DNA of 64,000 nt from Flavobacterium algicola. GTDB lineage: Bacteria > Bacteroidota > Bacteroidia > Flavobacteriales > Flavobacteriaceae. A model generated the notes under the pieces. The model ran no database searches. It worked only from the letters and a program-made list of their open reading frames with translations, and was not told the origin of the DNA. Location of the stretch: positions 248,001-312,000 of the forward strand of contig NZ_JAJTUT010000002.1 of assembly GCF_022399565.1 (NCBI RefSeq). Direction: 5' to 3'. Shown here piece after piece: positions 20,182 to 28,809 of the stretch; position 1 is the first letter of the stretch, and each line of letters begins with the position of its first letter. Made by a program: the position numbers and the translations under genes.

Positions 20182-20479
20182 GCTACTAATAACATTTGTT
20201 TTTGTTAGAAAAATTCGTTTATATTCATGCAAGGTCTTATTAACCTTATAGATATAGTACATAATAGCTTCTAAACAAAAATGAAAACCTACAAGGTCTA
20301 AAAAAGACTTTGCAGGATGACGTTGCTATTTTAAAATTATTCTTTATTTGAGGCTACGCAAAACTATCGCGTACAACAACAACAACAACAATTTTGAATC
20401 ATCAAAAAATAAGTAACAAAATGAAAGCATAAAACTAAAAAAAAGATTCCCCAATATACTGCTAGTAAAACGTTGATTT

Positions 20480-20825
20480 ACCAAAAGTCATCATTTTGTG
20501 ATTATGATGGAACACTAGTATTGATATACGGCCGAAATCCCTTTGACGCTAGCCGTTGCGATGCCGATATATTGAACGAAGCAGTGTCAATTTACTTATA
20601 AACTACCATCGATTAAGATATAAAACATTATCGGTTTCTGGTCGTGAAGCTCGGTTTTTGGCCCCTAAATTACATTTCCTATAAATTTACAGTATACAGA
20701 TTGATATTTTGCAAATGCTTAAGGCGCGAGAACAATGGAAAGATTCGCATGTGGAAATTGAAATATACACCAACTACAAGAAAGACAATCATTTTATAGA
20801 ATTTGTACTCGATGATCGCAACTAA
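20480..20825 (+). pseudogene. Possible decayed coding remnant
   Basis: One frame reads GTLVLIYGRNPFDASRCDAD and ILNEAVSIYL before a stop. Another reads SVSGREARFLAPKLHFL, a stop, IYSIQIDILQMLKAREQW, KDSHVEIEIYTNYKKDNH and FIEFVLDDRN with a final TAA (20823-20825). These look like parts of one protein with at least one frameshift and one nonsense change. The family is not recognised. Confidence 0.25.
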
Positions 20826-21025
20826 ATAATAAATACTTAGTGAAAGGAATTGCAAATGACTTGTTTTTAAATGTATTATGAACGATAATAATTAACCCAA
20901 ACAGCGGGTGTTTAAAAGCCTTCACAAACAACCATAACACTTAGTGATATATGCTGAGGAAACTTTTGGGATTTAAATGATTAAAAAAAATGAAATGCTG
21001 GAAGTATTTGTGGTGCATTATTTGT

Positions 21026-21033
21026 TAAATTTG
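21026..21033 (+). promoter_or_regulatory. -7 box of the lipoprotein gene at 21108
   Basis: TAAATTTG is a perfect TAnnTTTG match. A TTG at 21008-21010 is 15 bases upstream, slightly closer than usual. Confidence 0.4.
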
Positions 21034-21107
21034 AAATCCAAACACACTAATTATCAGAATAAAAAGATTTAACTTAAACTATTAAAACATCACAAATAAA
21101 TTTTTCA

Positions 21108-22238
21108 ATGAATTATAGAACTGTATTCCTTCAAAATAAAAAAGTAGTTCTAACTGCATTAATTGTATTAGCCTTTTCATGTAAAAAAGAAACTATAGGT
21201 ATTAATAAAATAAATAAGAACGACACAATTGTCATGGTGGAGCCAAAGGAAGAAAAAGTAATTCCTACTGAAACTGAAAGCGCATTTTTAAAGGTTCTCA
21301 TAAAAAGAGAAATTGGTGATCAAAAGTATAAGGAGATGCAGGTACAGGAGTTGCCTTTTTATGTTTCATTTGCAAATGATGGCGATCCTTACACAGTTTC
21401 ATACTTGATAAGCCATAAAGGAGATTTAAATAATGACGGAATAATTGATTATGTAATTAATAGATCATCTGAAGGAATGCTGGGAGGGAATTCAAATACA
21501 AATCAAGATTTTATTTTTTATATTATGAAAGATGAAATTAATGAAAAAGAATCGCATAGTATTCTCGGTTATGCTCCATTTTCATACAATATAATTGACG
21601 ACAGTAAATTTGTAAATAATACATTGTTGGTTGATATCTCACAAAATTATAGAACCTATTCAACTAATGATACAAAATCTACCTCGTTATCTTTTGTGTA
21701 TAGAAATGGTAACCTGTATGAAGAAAGCTACTTATCAGATTGTAAATTATCTCAGTTGAAATCAAAAACTATTTTTATAAATATTGCTGAAGTTCACAAA
21801 CGTACTCGAAGCATAGATATGCATAATTATACCGAAACAATTGATGAAGAATATAAAAATAATGATACTATAGTTACCGCTAATTTGTCAGGTTGTGATA
21901 ATTTATTATTATCCTTTGAATCAACTTACAAAGTTCCCTCTGATAAAATAAATGACGCAACATTTAAGAGAGCTACTACATTACAGTTTCTTAATTTTTT
22001 ATCACGAAACACTCAGTTTTCCAAAGAAATAAATATAGTTTCTAAATATTTTAACCACAACGTTATCAATGATGAATATATCGAAGCTATAAAAGGTTAT
22101 AAGTTTAGAATTTTAATTCAAAAGAATGATGAAGACAAAAATGAATTGCGATTTTTAGTGCAGATTGATAGAATAGATAATCCTTACCAAATTGAGAATT
22201 GGGAAATTACTACAAGGCAAAAAAAAAATAGTAATTAA
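21108..22238 (+). CDS. Uncharacterised lipoprotein
   Basis: A 376-residue predicted lipoprotein. The N-terminus is basic and hydrophobic with the lipobox IVLAFSC (Cys25), followed by charged residues KKETIG. Around residues 105-117 the motif KGDLNNDGIIDYVI resembles a calcium-binding or FG-GAP-like loop. The C-terminal third is Asn/Lys-rich, ending ENWEITTRQKKNSN. No family is recognised. Its isolation, flanked by decayed DNA on one side and a repeat array on the other, suggests accessory status. Confidence 0.75.
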   Translation: MNYRTVFLQNKKVVLTALIVLAFSCKKETIGINKINKNDTIVMVEPKEEKVIPTETESAFLKVLIKREIGDQKYKEMQVQELPFYVSFANDGDPYTVSYLISHKGDLNNDGIIDYVINRSSEGMLGGNSNTNQDFIFYIMKDEINEKESHSILGYAPFSYNIIDDSKFVNNTLLVDISQNYRTYSTNDTKSTSLSFVYRNGNLYEESYLSDCKLSQLKSKTIFINIAEVHKRTRSIDMHNYTETIDEEYKNNDTIVTANLSGCDNLLLSFESTYKVPSDKINDATFKRATTLQFLNFLSRNTQFSKEINIVSKYFNHNVINDEYIEAIKGYKFRILIQKNDEDKNELRFLVQIDRIDNPYQIENWEITTRQKKNSN

Positions 22239-22296
22239 TGGAAGCTAGATAAGAACTAAACTTTACAATTCCGATTACTCATTAGATAGAATATAA

Positions 22297-22317
22297 AGCG
22301 CCCTTATTCAGGGCGCT
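22297..22317 (+). terminator. Hairpin terminator of the lipoprotein gene
   Basis: Perfect 8-bp stem AGCGCCCT / AGGGCGCT with a 5-base loop, followed by ATTTTCGTTCTTTTTT. The T-run is interrupted, so it may be a weak terminator. Confidence 0.6.
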
Positions 22318-22431
22318 ATTTTCGTTCTTTTTTCTAAAATTCACTACGCAAAATAACTGCGCATACCCTTTTGATTATTTGGAAGAAATAGAACAATTTC
22401 TTTGACATTATAAAATGTAATGAAATACGGA

Positions 22432-22817
22432 TGCCAGTTCGAGTCTTTCGACTTCGCTCTAAACAGTCTTAAATCGAGAAGCATTATGAGAACCATTATG
22501 AAAACCAAACGAGCATCTCGACTGCGCTCGATCTGACAACATACTTTCAGAAAGGATCACTACTAATAGTTAAATTATTTAGCTGCATACGTCAATTCGA
22601 TTCTTTCAATTTCGCTCTAGACAGGCTTAAGTCGAGAACCATTATGAAAGACAGACGAAGATCTCGACTGCGCTCGATCTGACAAATCATTAGGATCTTG
22701 ATTATAATTCAAATAAGTTGATGTCAGTTCGACTCTTTCGACTTCGTTCTAGAAAGGACTTAATCGATAGCCATTATGCGCACAATACGAAGATCTCGAC
22801 TGCGCTCGATCTGACAA
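22432..22817. repeat. Three-unit array of imperfect inverted repeats
   Basis: Three copies of a unit of about 95-107 bases: 22432-22538, 22590-22685 and 22722-22817. Each begins with a form of TGTCAGTTCGANTCTTTCGA and ends with CTCGACTGCGCTCGATCTGA and CAA. The ends are imperfect inverted repeats of each other, and the centre has a conserved CCATTATG. The units are 81-90 percent alike by eye and are separated by unrelated AT-rich DNA. They fill the gap between the lipoprotein and the FMN reductase. There is no coding potential. Confidence 0.8.
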
Positions 22818-22925
22818 GATGCTTGCAGTAAAGTATTATAGTGAAAATCAAAATTTATGATCAGTATTTCATTTCTGTATTTGTCTGATGATTTAATCCT
22901 TTTTTACTATTTTTATAAAAAAAAG

Positions 22926-23447
22926 ATGAAAATATTAGCTTTTGGAGCCAGTTCTAGTAAAAATTCAATTAATAAAAAACTAGCAACTTATGCTGCTTCT
23001 CTTATTGATAATGTGGAAATAGAAGTGTTGGATTTAAATGATTATTTAATGCCGATTTTTAGCATAGAAGTAGAGGAAGGAGTAGGGCAACATCTGCTCG
23101 CTCAATCTTTTTTAGATAAAATAGCTTCATCAGATCTATTAATTATTTCACTAGCAGAGCATAATGGTAACTATTCAGCGGCATTTAAGAATATTTTTGA
23201 CTGGTGCACGCGTATTAACGGAAAAGTATTTCAACAAAAACCAATGTTATTGATGGCAACCTCGCCAGGAGGTAGAGGAGGAGCAACCGTTTTGGAAATT
23301 GCCAAAGCGGCTTTCCCACGTTTTGGGACTGAGATTAAGGGTACATTCTCATTACCTAATTTCAATGATAATTTTGATTTAGAGAAAGGACAAATTTCTA
23401 ATCCAGAATTGGATAAGGAATTGAGAAATATCGTGAGAATGATTTAA
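22926..23447 (+). CDS. NADPH-dependent FMN reductase-like flavoprotein
   Basis: A flavodoxin-fold oxidoreductase of the NADPH:FMN/azoreductase group; cytosolic. The FMN-phosphate loop is FGASSSKNSINKKLA at residues 5-19, a variant of GSxRxxSxN. LAEHNGNYSAAFKNIFDW is the conserved middle motif, and MATSPGGRGGATV follows. I start at the ATG at 22926, which puts the first beta strand MKILAFG at the N-terminus (173 residues). The frame stays open 23 codons upstream, but that extension is a hydrophobic, Tyr-rich stretch foreign to the family. Confidence 0.88.
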   Translation: MKILAFGASSSKNSINKKLATYAASLIDNVEIEVLDLNDYLMPIFSIEVEEGVGQHLLAQSFLDKIASSDLLIISLAEHNGNYSAAFKNIFDWCTRINGKVFQQKPMLLMATSPGGRGGATVLEIAKAAFPRFGTEIKGTFSLPNFNDNFDLEKGQISNPELDKELRNIVRMI

Positions 23448-23546
23448 ATTTAATAATTACAAATAATCAAAATTCATCATTTGTTATTATTAAATTATAA
23501 AACTTTTAGTTTAGGATAGACTTGTTCGATTAAAGCAATTCATCGC

Positions 23547-24803
23547 TTATTCGTAGTTAGCAAATTTAACAGCAAATATACATCGATTAACGGTGCTGCC
23601 ATTAGAATAGCCGCTATTGGGTTCATGTTCAGTGAGGCTCCACAGATAATCGTATTCAGATTCATAATATAAAGCTTCCGCTCCATATGGCCATCTGTAG
23701 CGAACGGTGTCAGGTTCGCCGTCTGTATATCTTGCCAGTCGAGCGTTTGAGCCGTATGAGTTTGAGGGAGAACCTGTGCAGGAAAGCCACGTTTTGGATC
23801 CTTTTCTAAAAAGCCCTTGCATTCCATGCGCATGATAATCTGAAAATAAAGAATTTTTTGGAATTATTAGTTTGATATCCTCATTTAAAATCATTCCTGT
23901 CGATGCAATAGGAAAACCATAAATTTTAGGAACAATACTAGCATCTGCGCTACCAGCATAATATTGAGCTGTCCATAATTCCGTTCCTTCTGCATTTATT
24001 TGGATAGAAGAAAAAGGATTCGCTCCACCATTGATATCATAGTAACCGGTCTGAGGTAAAATATACCTGTAATTGAACGCATACAAATCTCCATTATCGC
24101 TTTTACCACATAAATTGGCTGTTGTATCACCGGTTTTCATTTCAATAATTTTATTGAGATCAAATACACGAATACCGAGATTGGTACTGGCGATGTATAA
24201 TTTATGATTAAAATATGCCACTCCGCCAGCGTGAATGTCAAGTGGTGCGAAGGTGTTATACTGAGTATAGTTGCTGACCGATGTTGGAATCGTTGGCTGT
24301 GTCAATAATATATGACGGTACTTGAGATAAGTATTAGAACTTGGACTTATGTCAATTAGTGTGATACGTGATCCCTTATAGTCAGAACTATTATTAGCAT
24401 ACCAAGTAACTAGTAGATATCTTACTCCATCACGTACAAATCCTGTTATTCCCTGAGGTTTCCACAAGTTAGTAGTTTCGTCATCACCATTCCATCGAAT
24501 ACCTCGGGCTCTATTTTCTTCAGGAATGTTAAAACCATAAACTTCAGTATATGAATCGCCACCTATAGCTTCTCGATTTTTATTGATTTGAGTAGGATTG
24601 AGAAATGTAAAACCGCTATTTAGATAGCTACTTGTATCTATAAAACCATTTACAGTTATGCCAGATATAGTCGTTGAGGAGTCAATAGTATCAATTGGTG
24701 GACCGGATTGATCAATGTCATTATCAGCAGATTCTGTTGTAACTTGAGTACAATTTTGAAATAGGATGCTAATTATGAAATAAATGCTTAATCTATAATT
24801 CAT
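23547..24803 (-). CDS. Uncharacterised secreted lipoprotein of the phosphoester locus
   Basis: A 418-residue lipoprotein with lipobox ILFQNC (Cys18) and a Ser/Thr/Asp-rich linker to about residue 45. The rest is a beta-rich, probably propeller-like domain with repeated strand motifs such as YLLVTWYANNSSDYKGSRIT, LYIASTNLGIRVFDLNK and TELWTAQYYAGSADAS. Two Cys (about residues 230 and 342) could pair. It starts 4 bases after the GDPD gene stop, so it is the last gene of the SusCD operon. A role in binding or hydrolysing a phosphorylated substrate is inferred from context only. I cannot name the family. Confidence 0.75.
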   Translation of the reverse strand: MNYRLSIYFIISILFQNCTQVTTESADNDIDQSGPPIDTIDSSTTISGITVNGFIDTSSYLNSGFTFLNPTQINKNREAIGGDSYTEVYGFNIPEENRARGIRWNGDDETTNLWKPQGITGFVRDGVRYLLVTWYANNSSDYKGSRITLIDISPSSNTYLKYRHILLTQPTIPTSVSNYTQYNTFAPLDIHAGGVAYFNHKLYIASTNLGIRVFDLNKIIEMKTGDTTANLCGKSDNGDLYAFNYRYILPQTGYYDINGGANPFSSIQINAEGTELWTAQYYAGSADASIVPKIYGFPIASTGMILNEDIKLIIPKNSLFSDYHAHGMQGLFRKGSKTWLSCTGSPSNSYGSNARLARYTDGEPDTVRYRWPYGAEALYYESEYDYLWSLTEHEPNSGYSNGSTVNRCIFAVKFANYE

Positions 24804-24807
24804 GACT

Positions 24808-25719
24808 TTATTTTTTTGAATTATTTAAAATTCTTTCTGGATAATCAGTGATAATTCCGTCCACTTGTAACTGAATCATGCGATTAATGTCTGAAGGTTC
24901 ATTCACCGTCCAAGGGATTAATTTCATGTTTTTTGCTTTTATAGAATCTACCGTTTTTTGATTTTTAATTAATGCAAAATGGGGACTGTAAATTTGTGGT
25001 TTAAATTCTAGTAATTTTAAATTAGCTTGAATGTTTCCTGTAGATACTAAATATGCAACTTCAAAAGTTGGGTATTTCAGATGAAAAGCATTTAGTAATA
25101 CTGGATCAAAAGATTGAATATTAATTCTGTTTTCCATATGGTGCTCTTCAATTACTTGCATAATCAAAGCTATAAATTCTTCGGGTTGAGGTTGTGAGAT
25201 GTCGTATTCTGATTGCTCTGATTTGATTTCGATGTTGTATTTTACAGTAGGAAGATTTTTTTTAGCTAATTCCTTTTCTACAACATCAAAAAGTTCATCT
25301 AGTAGTGGTTTGTATGTTTTTATCTTTTTTTGATTAGGAAAATTTACATTTCCTCTAGAACCACCATCAAATTGTTTGATGTTTTCGTAATCCATTTGAT
25401 ATAAGTTAAACTCTTTTTCTTCCTTTTTAGCAATCGCTTCACCAGAAGGTTTTGACATGTATGTTGAGGACATAAATGGTTCGTGAGAAACGACTACCTT
25501 TCTATCTTTTGAGATAACAACATCTAATTCTATTACATCAACGCCTTTATGGATAGCGCTTAAAAAAGCTTCAATTGTGTTTTCAGGAAAATTTCCACGG
25601 TCTCCTCGATGGCCTTGTACCTGAATTTTATGTCCTTCTGTTTCTGAAACAGTCTTTTCAACTTTACAGCCTACAACGGTAATAAAAGTAGTAAGGAGAA
25701 TAATTTTAAAAATTTTCAT
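24808..25719 (-). CDS. Glycerophosphodiester phosphodiesterase, lipoprotein
   Basis: Hydrolyses glycerophosphodiesters to glycerol-3-phosphate and an alcohol. A lipobox (TVVGC, Cys18) anchors it to the envelope. The catalytic motif HRGDRGNFPENT gives His37, Arg38 and Glu46; metal ligands Glu64 and Asp66 lie in VIELDV; the second catalytic His is His79 in VVVSHEPF. The C-terminal motif WTVNEPSDINRMIQLQVDGI closes the TIM barrel. The length of 303 residues is typical. It lies 62 bases after the phosphoesterase gene, with a hairpin between them, and overlaps functionally with it. The class is GlpQ/UgpQ-like, but I give no symbol. Confidence 0.92.
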   Translation of the reverse strand: MKIFKIILLTTFITVVGCKVEKTVSETEGHKIQVQGHRGDRGNFPENTIEAFLSAIHKGVDVIELDVVISKDRKVVVSHEPFMSSTYMSKPSGEAIAKKEEKEFNLYQMDYENIKQFDGGSRGNVNFPNQKKIKTYKPLLDELFDVVEKELAKKNLPTVKYNIEIKSEQSEYDISQPQPEEFIALIMQVIEEHHMENRINIQSFDPVLLNAFHLKYPTFEVAYLVSTGNIQANLKLLEFKPQIYSPHFALIKNQKTVDSIKAKNMKLIPWTVNEPSDINRMIQLQVDGIITDYPERILNNSKK

Positions 25720-25736
25720 ATAATAATTTGTTTAAA

Positions 25737-25770
25737 AAGCTTGTTTAACTTTTGAGGATCAAACAAGCTT
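25737..25770 (-). terminator. Intra-operon hairpin (attenuator-like)
   Basis: Perfect 10-bp inverted repeat AAGCTTGTTT / AAACAAGCTT with a 14-base loop. On the minus strand it is followed by a short T-run. It lies between the phosphoesterase stop and the GDPD start, so it could reduce readthrough into the last two genes. Confidence 0.55.
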
Positions 25771-25781
25771 ATTATTGTTTT

Positions 25782-27353
25782 TTATTTTGGATTTTCAATT
25801 CGATAAGAACTTTTTTCAATAAATTCATTCCCGTACATATCGGTCGCTTTTATTTCAATACGATGTTCACCAACTTCTAATTTTGAAGGTACAGGCGCTT
25901 GCCACAAATGTTTGCTGATAATAGGATTTGAGGAGCGACGCCCTGGCATTAACTCCGTTGTAGTATCCCATTCATTAACGTAGGTTACGTATGAAGGATC
26001 ATACTCACTGACGTAAGTCATGTCATTCCATTTACCTTCATCAATGCGGCACATCACCCTGTCTTTTGGAGTACCCATAAAAAAATTGGCGTAAATTCCT
26101 GCTTGGGTCTTGCGACCCTTAGCAACTACTTTGGGAGCAAAAATTTCTATTTGAAACTCCTTAGGTTTATTAGCAACTTTATAATCTATTTTATATTGAT
26201 TACCATTAAAATGGATGAAAGCATACCCTTTTGGTGTACCATCTCTCATGGTTGAAATAGGTATACCATTTTCGTTCAATTTACCAGAATACCAGTCCCC
26301 AGACGTGGTTCCAACATTATATTCATGATGCGGCTTGTCTCGAAGCCAACCTTCCTTTTTTTCAAAGAAATCTTGACGCTGTATATGTGTATGCGCTGAC
26401 AATGATAATGTATTGGGGAAATCCTTCAGCAAGTTAAATAAGGCATTACGATCCTCATCTCGATAAGAGTCATCCTCTGGTTCACTCAAAGGAATATGAA
26501 AAGCCAAGACGACTAAATGATCTTTAGGAACAAACTTTAAATCATTGGCAATAAAATTCAATTGGTCTTCACGCAGTCCACCCCAATAGCCTTCACCATC
26601 TCTTGGGTCAGGATATAAAATATCATCCAAAACAATAAAATGAACTTTGCCATAATTGAAAGCATAATTTGCAGGTCCAAAATGAGCTTCATAAGTTTCG
26701 TCACTTTGATTATCTGTCTTTGCATCGAAATTCATGTCATGATTCCCCATAACATTGTACCACGGAATTTCAACTGCTTTAACAGCTTCGATATAAGGAG
26801 TGAATAAACTCAAATCATTGCCTACTAAATCACCCAAACTAAGTCCGAATGAAATATTCTTTATAGCTTTCACTTCAGAGACGATTCCTTTTTTGAAATA
26901 GGCTATTTCTTCTAAAGTATAGGGTTGAGGGTCTCCAAAAATAAGAGTTGAAAATTCCTCCGTTTCGTTTTTTTGGATTAATCCAAAGTCAACTGATTTA
27001 GGCAATTTCCCCGTGGGAGCAACTCCTTTAAATTTTAAATCAGGAGAACCGTTAGGCTTATAATTATAAAAAAATTGCGGTAAATTATTGGCATTGGTCG
27101 CTACTGCATAACCTGAAGGTTTAATAACTGAGATGATATTATCGTTGCCAATTGGAAGTTCGTATTTTCCGTTTTTATCAGTTAAAACAACTTGCTTTCC
27201 GTTTGTTACTGCGACATTTTCAATGCCGAGTTCCTGTGCTTCTTTTTTACTGTTAAGGTTACCATCATTATATACGTAACCTGAAACTTTATTTTGAGCT
27301 GCTGCTACTAAAGTAAAAAGTGCAGTACATATAAATAAAAATAATTTTTTCAT
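25782..27353 (-). CDS. Calcineurin-like metallophosphoesterase, exported
   Basis: A 523-residue exported phosphoesterase. It has a signal peptide (residues 1-18), an N-terminal Ig/carboxypeptidase-like domain (residues 20-125, VSGYVYNDGNLNSKKEAQEL) and a calcineurin-like catalytic domain (about 135-340). Metal ligands are visible in IFGDPQPY, LGDLVGND, VMGNHDMN, FHIPLS and SAHTHIQ. A C-terminal beta domain (about 350-523) matches the metallophosphatase C-terminal family in layout. It is encoded between susD and a GDPD gene, 10 bases from susD, so it very likely releases phosphate or alcohols from the ligand the SusCD pair imports. The substrate is unknown. Confidence 0.88.
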   Translation of the reverse strand: MKKLFLFICTALFTLVAAAQNKVSGYVYNDGNLNSKKEAQELGIENVAVTNGKQVVLTDKNGKYELPIGNDNIISVIKPSGYAVATNANNLPQFFYNYKPNGSPDLKFKGVAPTGKLPKSVDFGLIQKNETEEFSTLIFGDPQPYTLEEIAYFKKGIVSEVKAIKNISFGLSLGDLVGNDLSLFTPYIEAVKAVEIPWYNVMGNHDMNFDAKTDNQSDETYEAHFGPANYAFNYGKVHFIVLDDILYPDPRDGEGYWGGLREDQLNFIANDLKFVPKDHLVVLAFHIPLSEPEDDSYRDEDRNALFNLLKDFPNTLSLSAHTHIQRQDFFEKKEGWLRDKPHHEYNVGTTSGDWYSGKLNENGIPISTMRDGTPKGYAFIHFNGNQYKIDYKVANKPKEFQIEIFAPKVVAKGRKTQAGIYANFFMGTPKDRVMCRIDEGKWNDMTYVSEYDPSYVTYVNEWDTTTELMPGRRSSNPIISKHLWQAPVPSKLEVGEHRIEIKATDMYGNEFIEKSSYRIENPK

Positions 27354-27363
27354 CTTTTAGAAA

Positions 27364-28797
27364 TTATTTATCCCACCAAACGGTAGAATTAATATTATCT
27401 GGACCACCTAGCAATTCAACAGCTTTCTTATAATTTACGGCATTGCTTATTTGAACATCAGTTGGGTAGTAAAAACGACTAGGCATTTTTTTATCGTTGA
27501 GCATAGCGTCAGTTGTAGGTAAAGCTGGTAACCCAGTACGTCTGTATTCAAACCATTGCTGATAGTCAACAAAATAAAGTGCATAATATTTTTGAAGCAT
27601 AATTTGATCTAGAGTCCCATTATAAGCTGTGCTAACAGCATTAAAATATGTAGTGGGCATGACTGCCTTCAATTGTTCAATACCTCCTTTTACTCCGTTT
27701 TTATAATGGGTTTCAGCATCTGTAAAGTAGCCGCGTTGTGCTAATTCAGCTTTTATAAATTCAACTTCAGCATAAGTTAAAAGAAAAATTTGCATCGGAT
27801 TTTCTACTTGTATAATATTGTAGGTTGAAGCATCATAAGTAAATTGAGACTCAGGTCCACTATAAGCGCTTGGAATACCTTTGTAGCCTAAATTAACATT
27901 ATTAGCATCTGTGGCAGTAGTAGCTATTATAGGTAATCTTGGATCTTGAAAGCTATTTAAATTATCTATAAAAAAGGAAGCTATTTTAACATTAAGTCTA
28001 AAATCTTGTGGTCTTCCCCAAGGAGATACATTTGGTGTTATGCCTGTCACCTGTAAAATAGCAGACTCTGCAGTAGTTGTAAATACGGGATATGTTGTAG
28101 GATTATTTACCATTGCTGCCAGTTTCTGAAAAGCATTGGTTTCAGTTCGATTTGAAATACGCAACAGTAATCTTAGGTGCAATGAATTGGTGAACTTTTG
28201 CCATTTTTTCACATCATTATTAAATAAGATATCACTAGCATAAACCATTGTCTTGCTGGTGTCATACATTTTATTGGCATTCTCAAGATCTGCCAAGATA
28301 GTTTCGTAGATAAATTCTTGGGAATCAAACGTTGGATAAAAAACACCTTCATCTCCTTTTATGGCATCTCTCATCGGTACAGGTCCAAATAAGTCTGTTA
28401 AATTTGCAAACAACCAAGCATTCAGCGTCAAGGCAATCGCCTCATAGTTTTTATCATTAGCATTTACTGCTGCTAATCGCATTTCCTTAATATTATTCAA
28501 CCATTTGTAATAATTATTCCAGGAAGAACTTCCAATATTCTGCGTTACATCGTATCTGTGAAGGCCTCCTGAAACGCTAGGGAACGGCACCGATACTTGC
28601 ATTAGGTCGAAAGTAATATCAGCACTTTTTGTGGCATTGTGCGTTGCTATTCCATAAATAATAGGATTGATGAGTGTACCTGGACTTATTTGCGCAATTC
28701 GATTGGGATCTTCATTAACTTCTTCAAAATTATTAGTACACGACTCGAAAATATTCAAGAAGAGTAGAATACAAATTAAGTGTTTTATTGTTTTCAT
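27364..28797 (-). CDS. SusD/RagB-like outer-membrane nutrient-binding lipoprotein
   Basis: The surface lid that captures ligand and hands it to SusC. The lipobox is LNIFESC (Cys20), followed by the family motif EEVNEDPNRIAQISP. The 477-residue length and the helical YETILADLENANKMYD and LRLLLRISNRTETNAF segments fit the SusD-like_2 subgroup. The C-terminal YVDYQQWFEYRRTGLPAL is a strong family marker. The gene starts 12 bases after susC, a translationally linked pair. Ligand specificity cannot be read from sequence, but the downstream phosphoesterases suggest a phosphorylated compound. Confidence 0.93.
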   Translation of the reverse strand: MKTIKHLICILLFLNIFESCTNNFEEVNEDPNRIAQISPGTLINPIIYGIATHNATKSADITFDLMQVSVPFPSVSGGLHRYDVTQNIGSSSWNNYYKWLNNIKEMRLAAVNANDKNYEAIALTLNAWLFANLTDLFGPVPMRDAIKGDEGVFYPTFDSQEFIYETILADLENANKMYDTSKTMVYASDILFNNDVKKWQKFTNSLHLRLLLRISNRTETNAFQKLAAMVNNPTTYPVFTTTAESAILQVTGITPNVSPWGRPQDFRLNVKIASFFIDNLNSFQDPRLPIIATTATDANNVNLGYKGIPSAYSGPESQFTYDASTYNIIQVENPMQIFLLTYAEVEFIKAELAQRGYFTDAETHYKNGVKGGIEQLKAVMPTTYFNAVSTAYNGTLDQIMLQKYYALYFVDYQQWFEYRRTGLPALPTTDAMLNDKKMPSRFYYPTDVQISNAVNYKKAVELLGGPDNINSTVWWDK

Positions 28798-28809
28798 TTT
28801 TATTGTATT

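Larger units (their letters stand above)
19422..21107. other. Decayed intergenic region with repeat and coding remnants
   Basis: About 1.7 kb without an intact gene. In order it holds a short AATCTGCGAAAATCTGCC-like motif (about 19575-19620), which I recall as a common Flavobacterium intergenic sequence; a 51-codon remnant on the minus strand (19849-20004); one dispersed hairpin repeat (20131-20181); an imperfect hairpin at 20288-20316; an (ACA)6 microsatellite at 20373-20391; and a plus-strand stretch at 20480-20825 that reads as protein with stops. The 62-codon open frame at 19600-19788 shows no protein character. The region looks like the debris of former accessory genes. Confidence 0.5.

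Noticed and set aside
20373..20391. (ACA)6 microsatellite as a phase-variable element
   Set aside because: It lies far from any intact gene or promoter and is too short to infer switching.
22432..22817. Possible CRISPR array (three spaced repeats)
   Set aside because: Units are about 100 bases with inverted ends and unequal spacers, and there are no cas genes. They are REP/MITE-like elements.
23540..23833. Small open frames opposite or overlapping annotated genes throughout the window
   Set aside because: They run in other frames of clear genes, lack protein-like composition and have no starts or promoters of their own.
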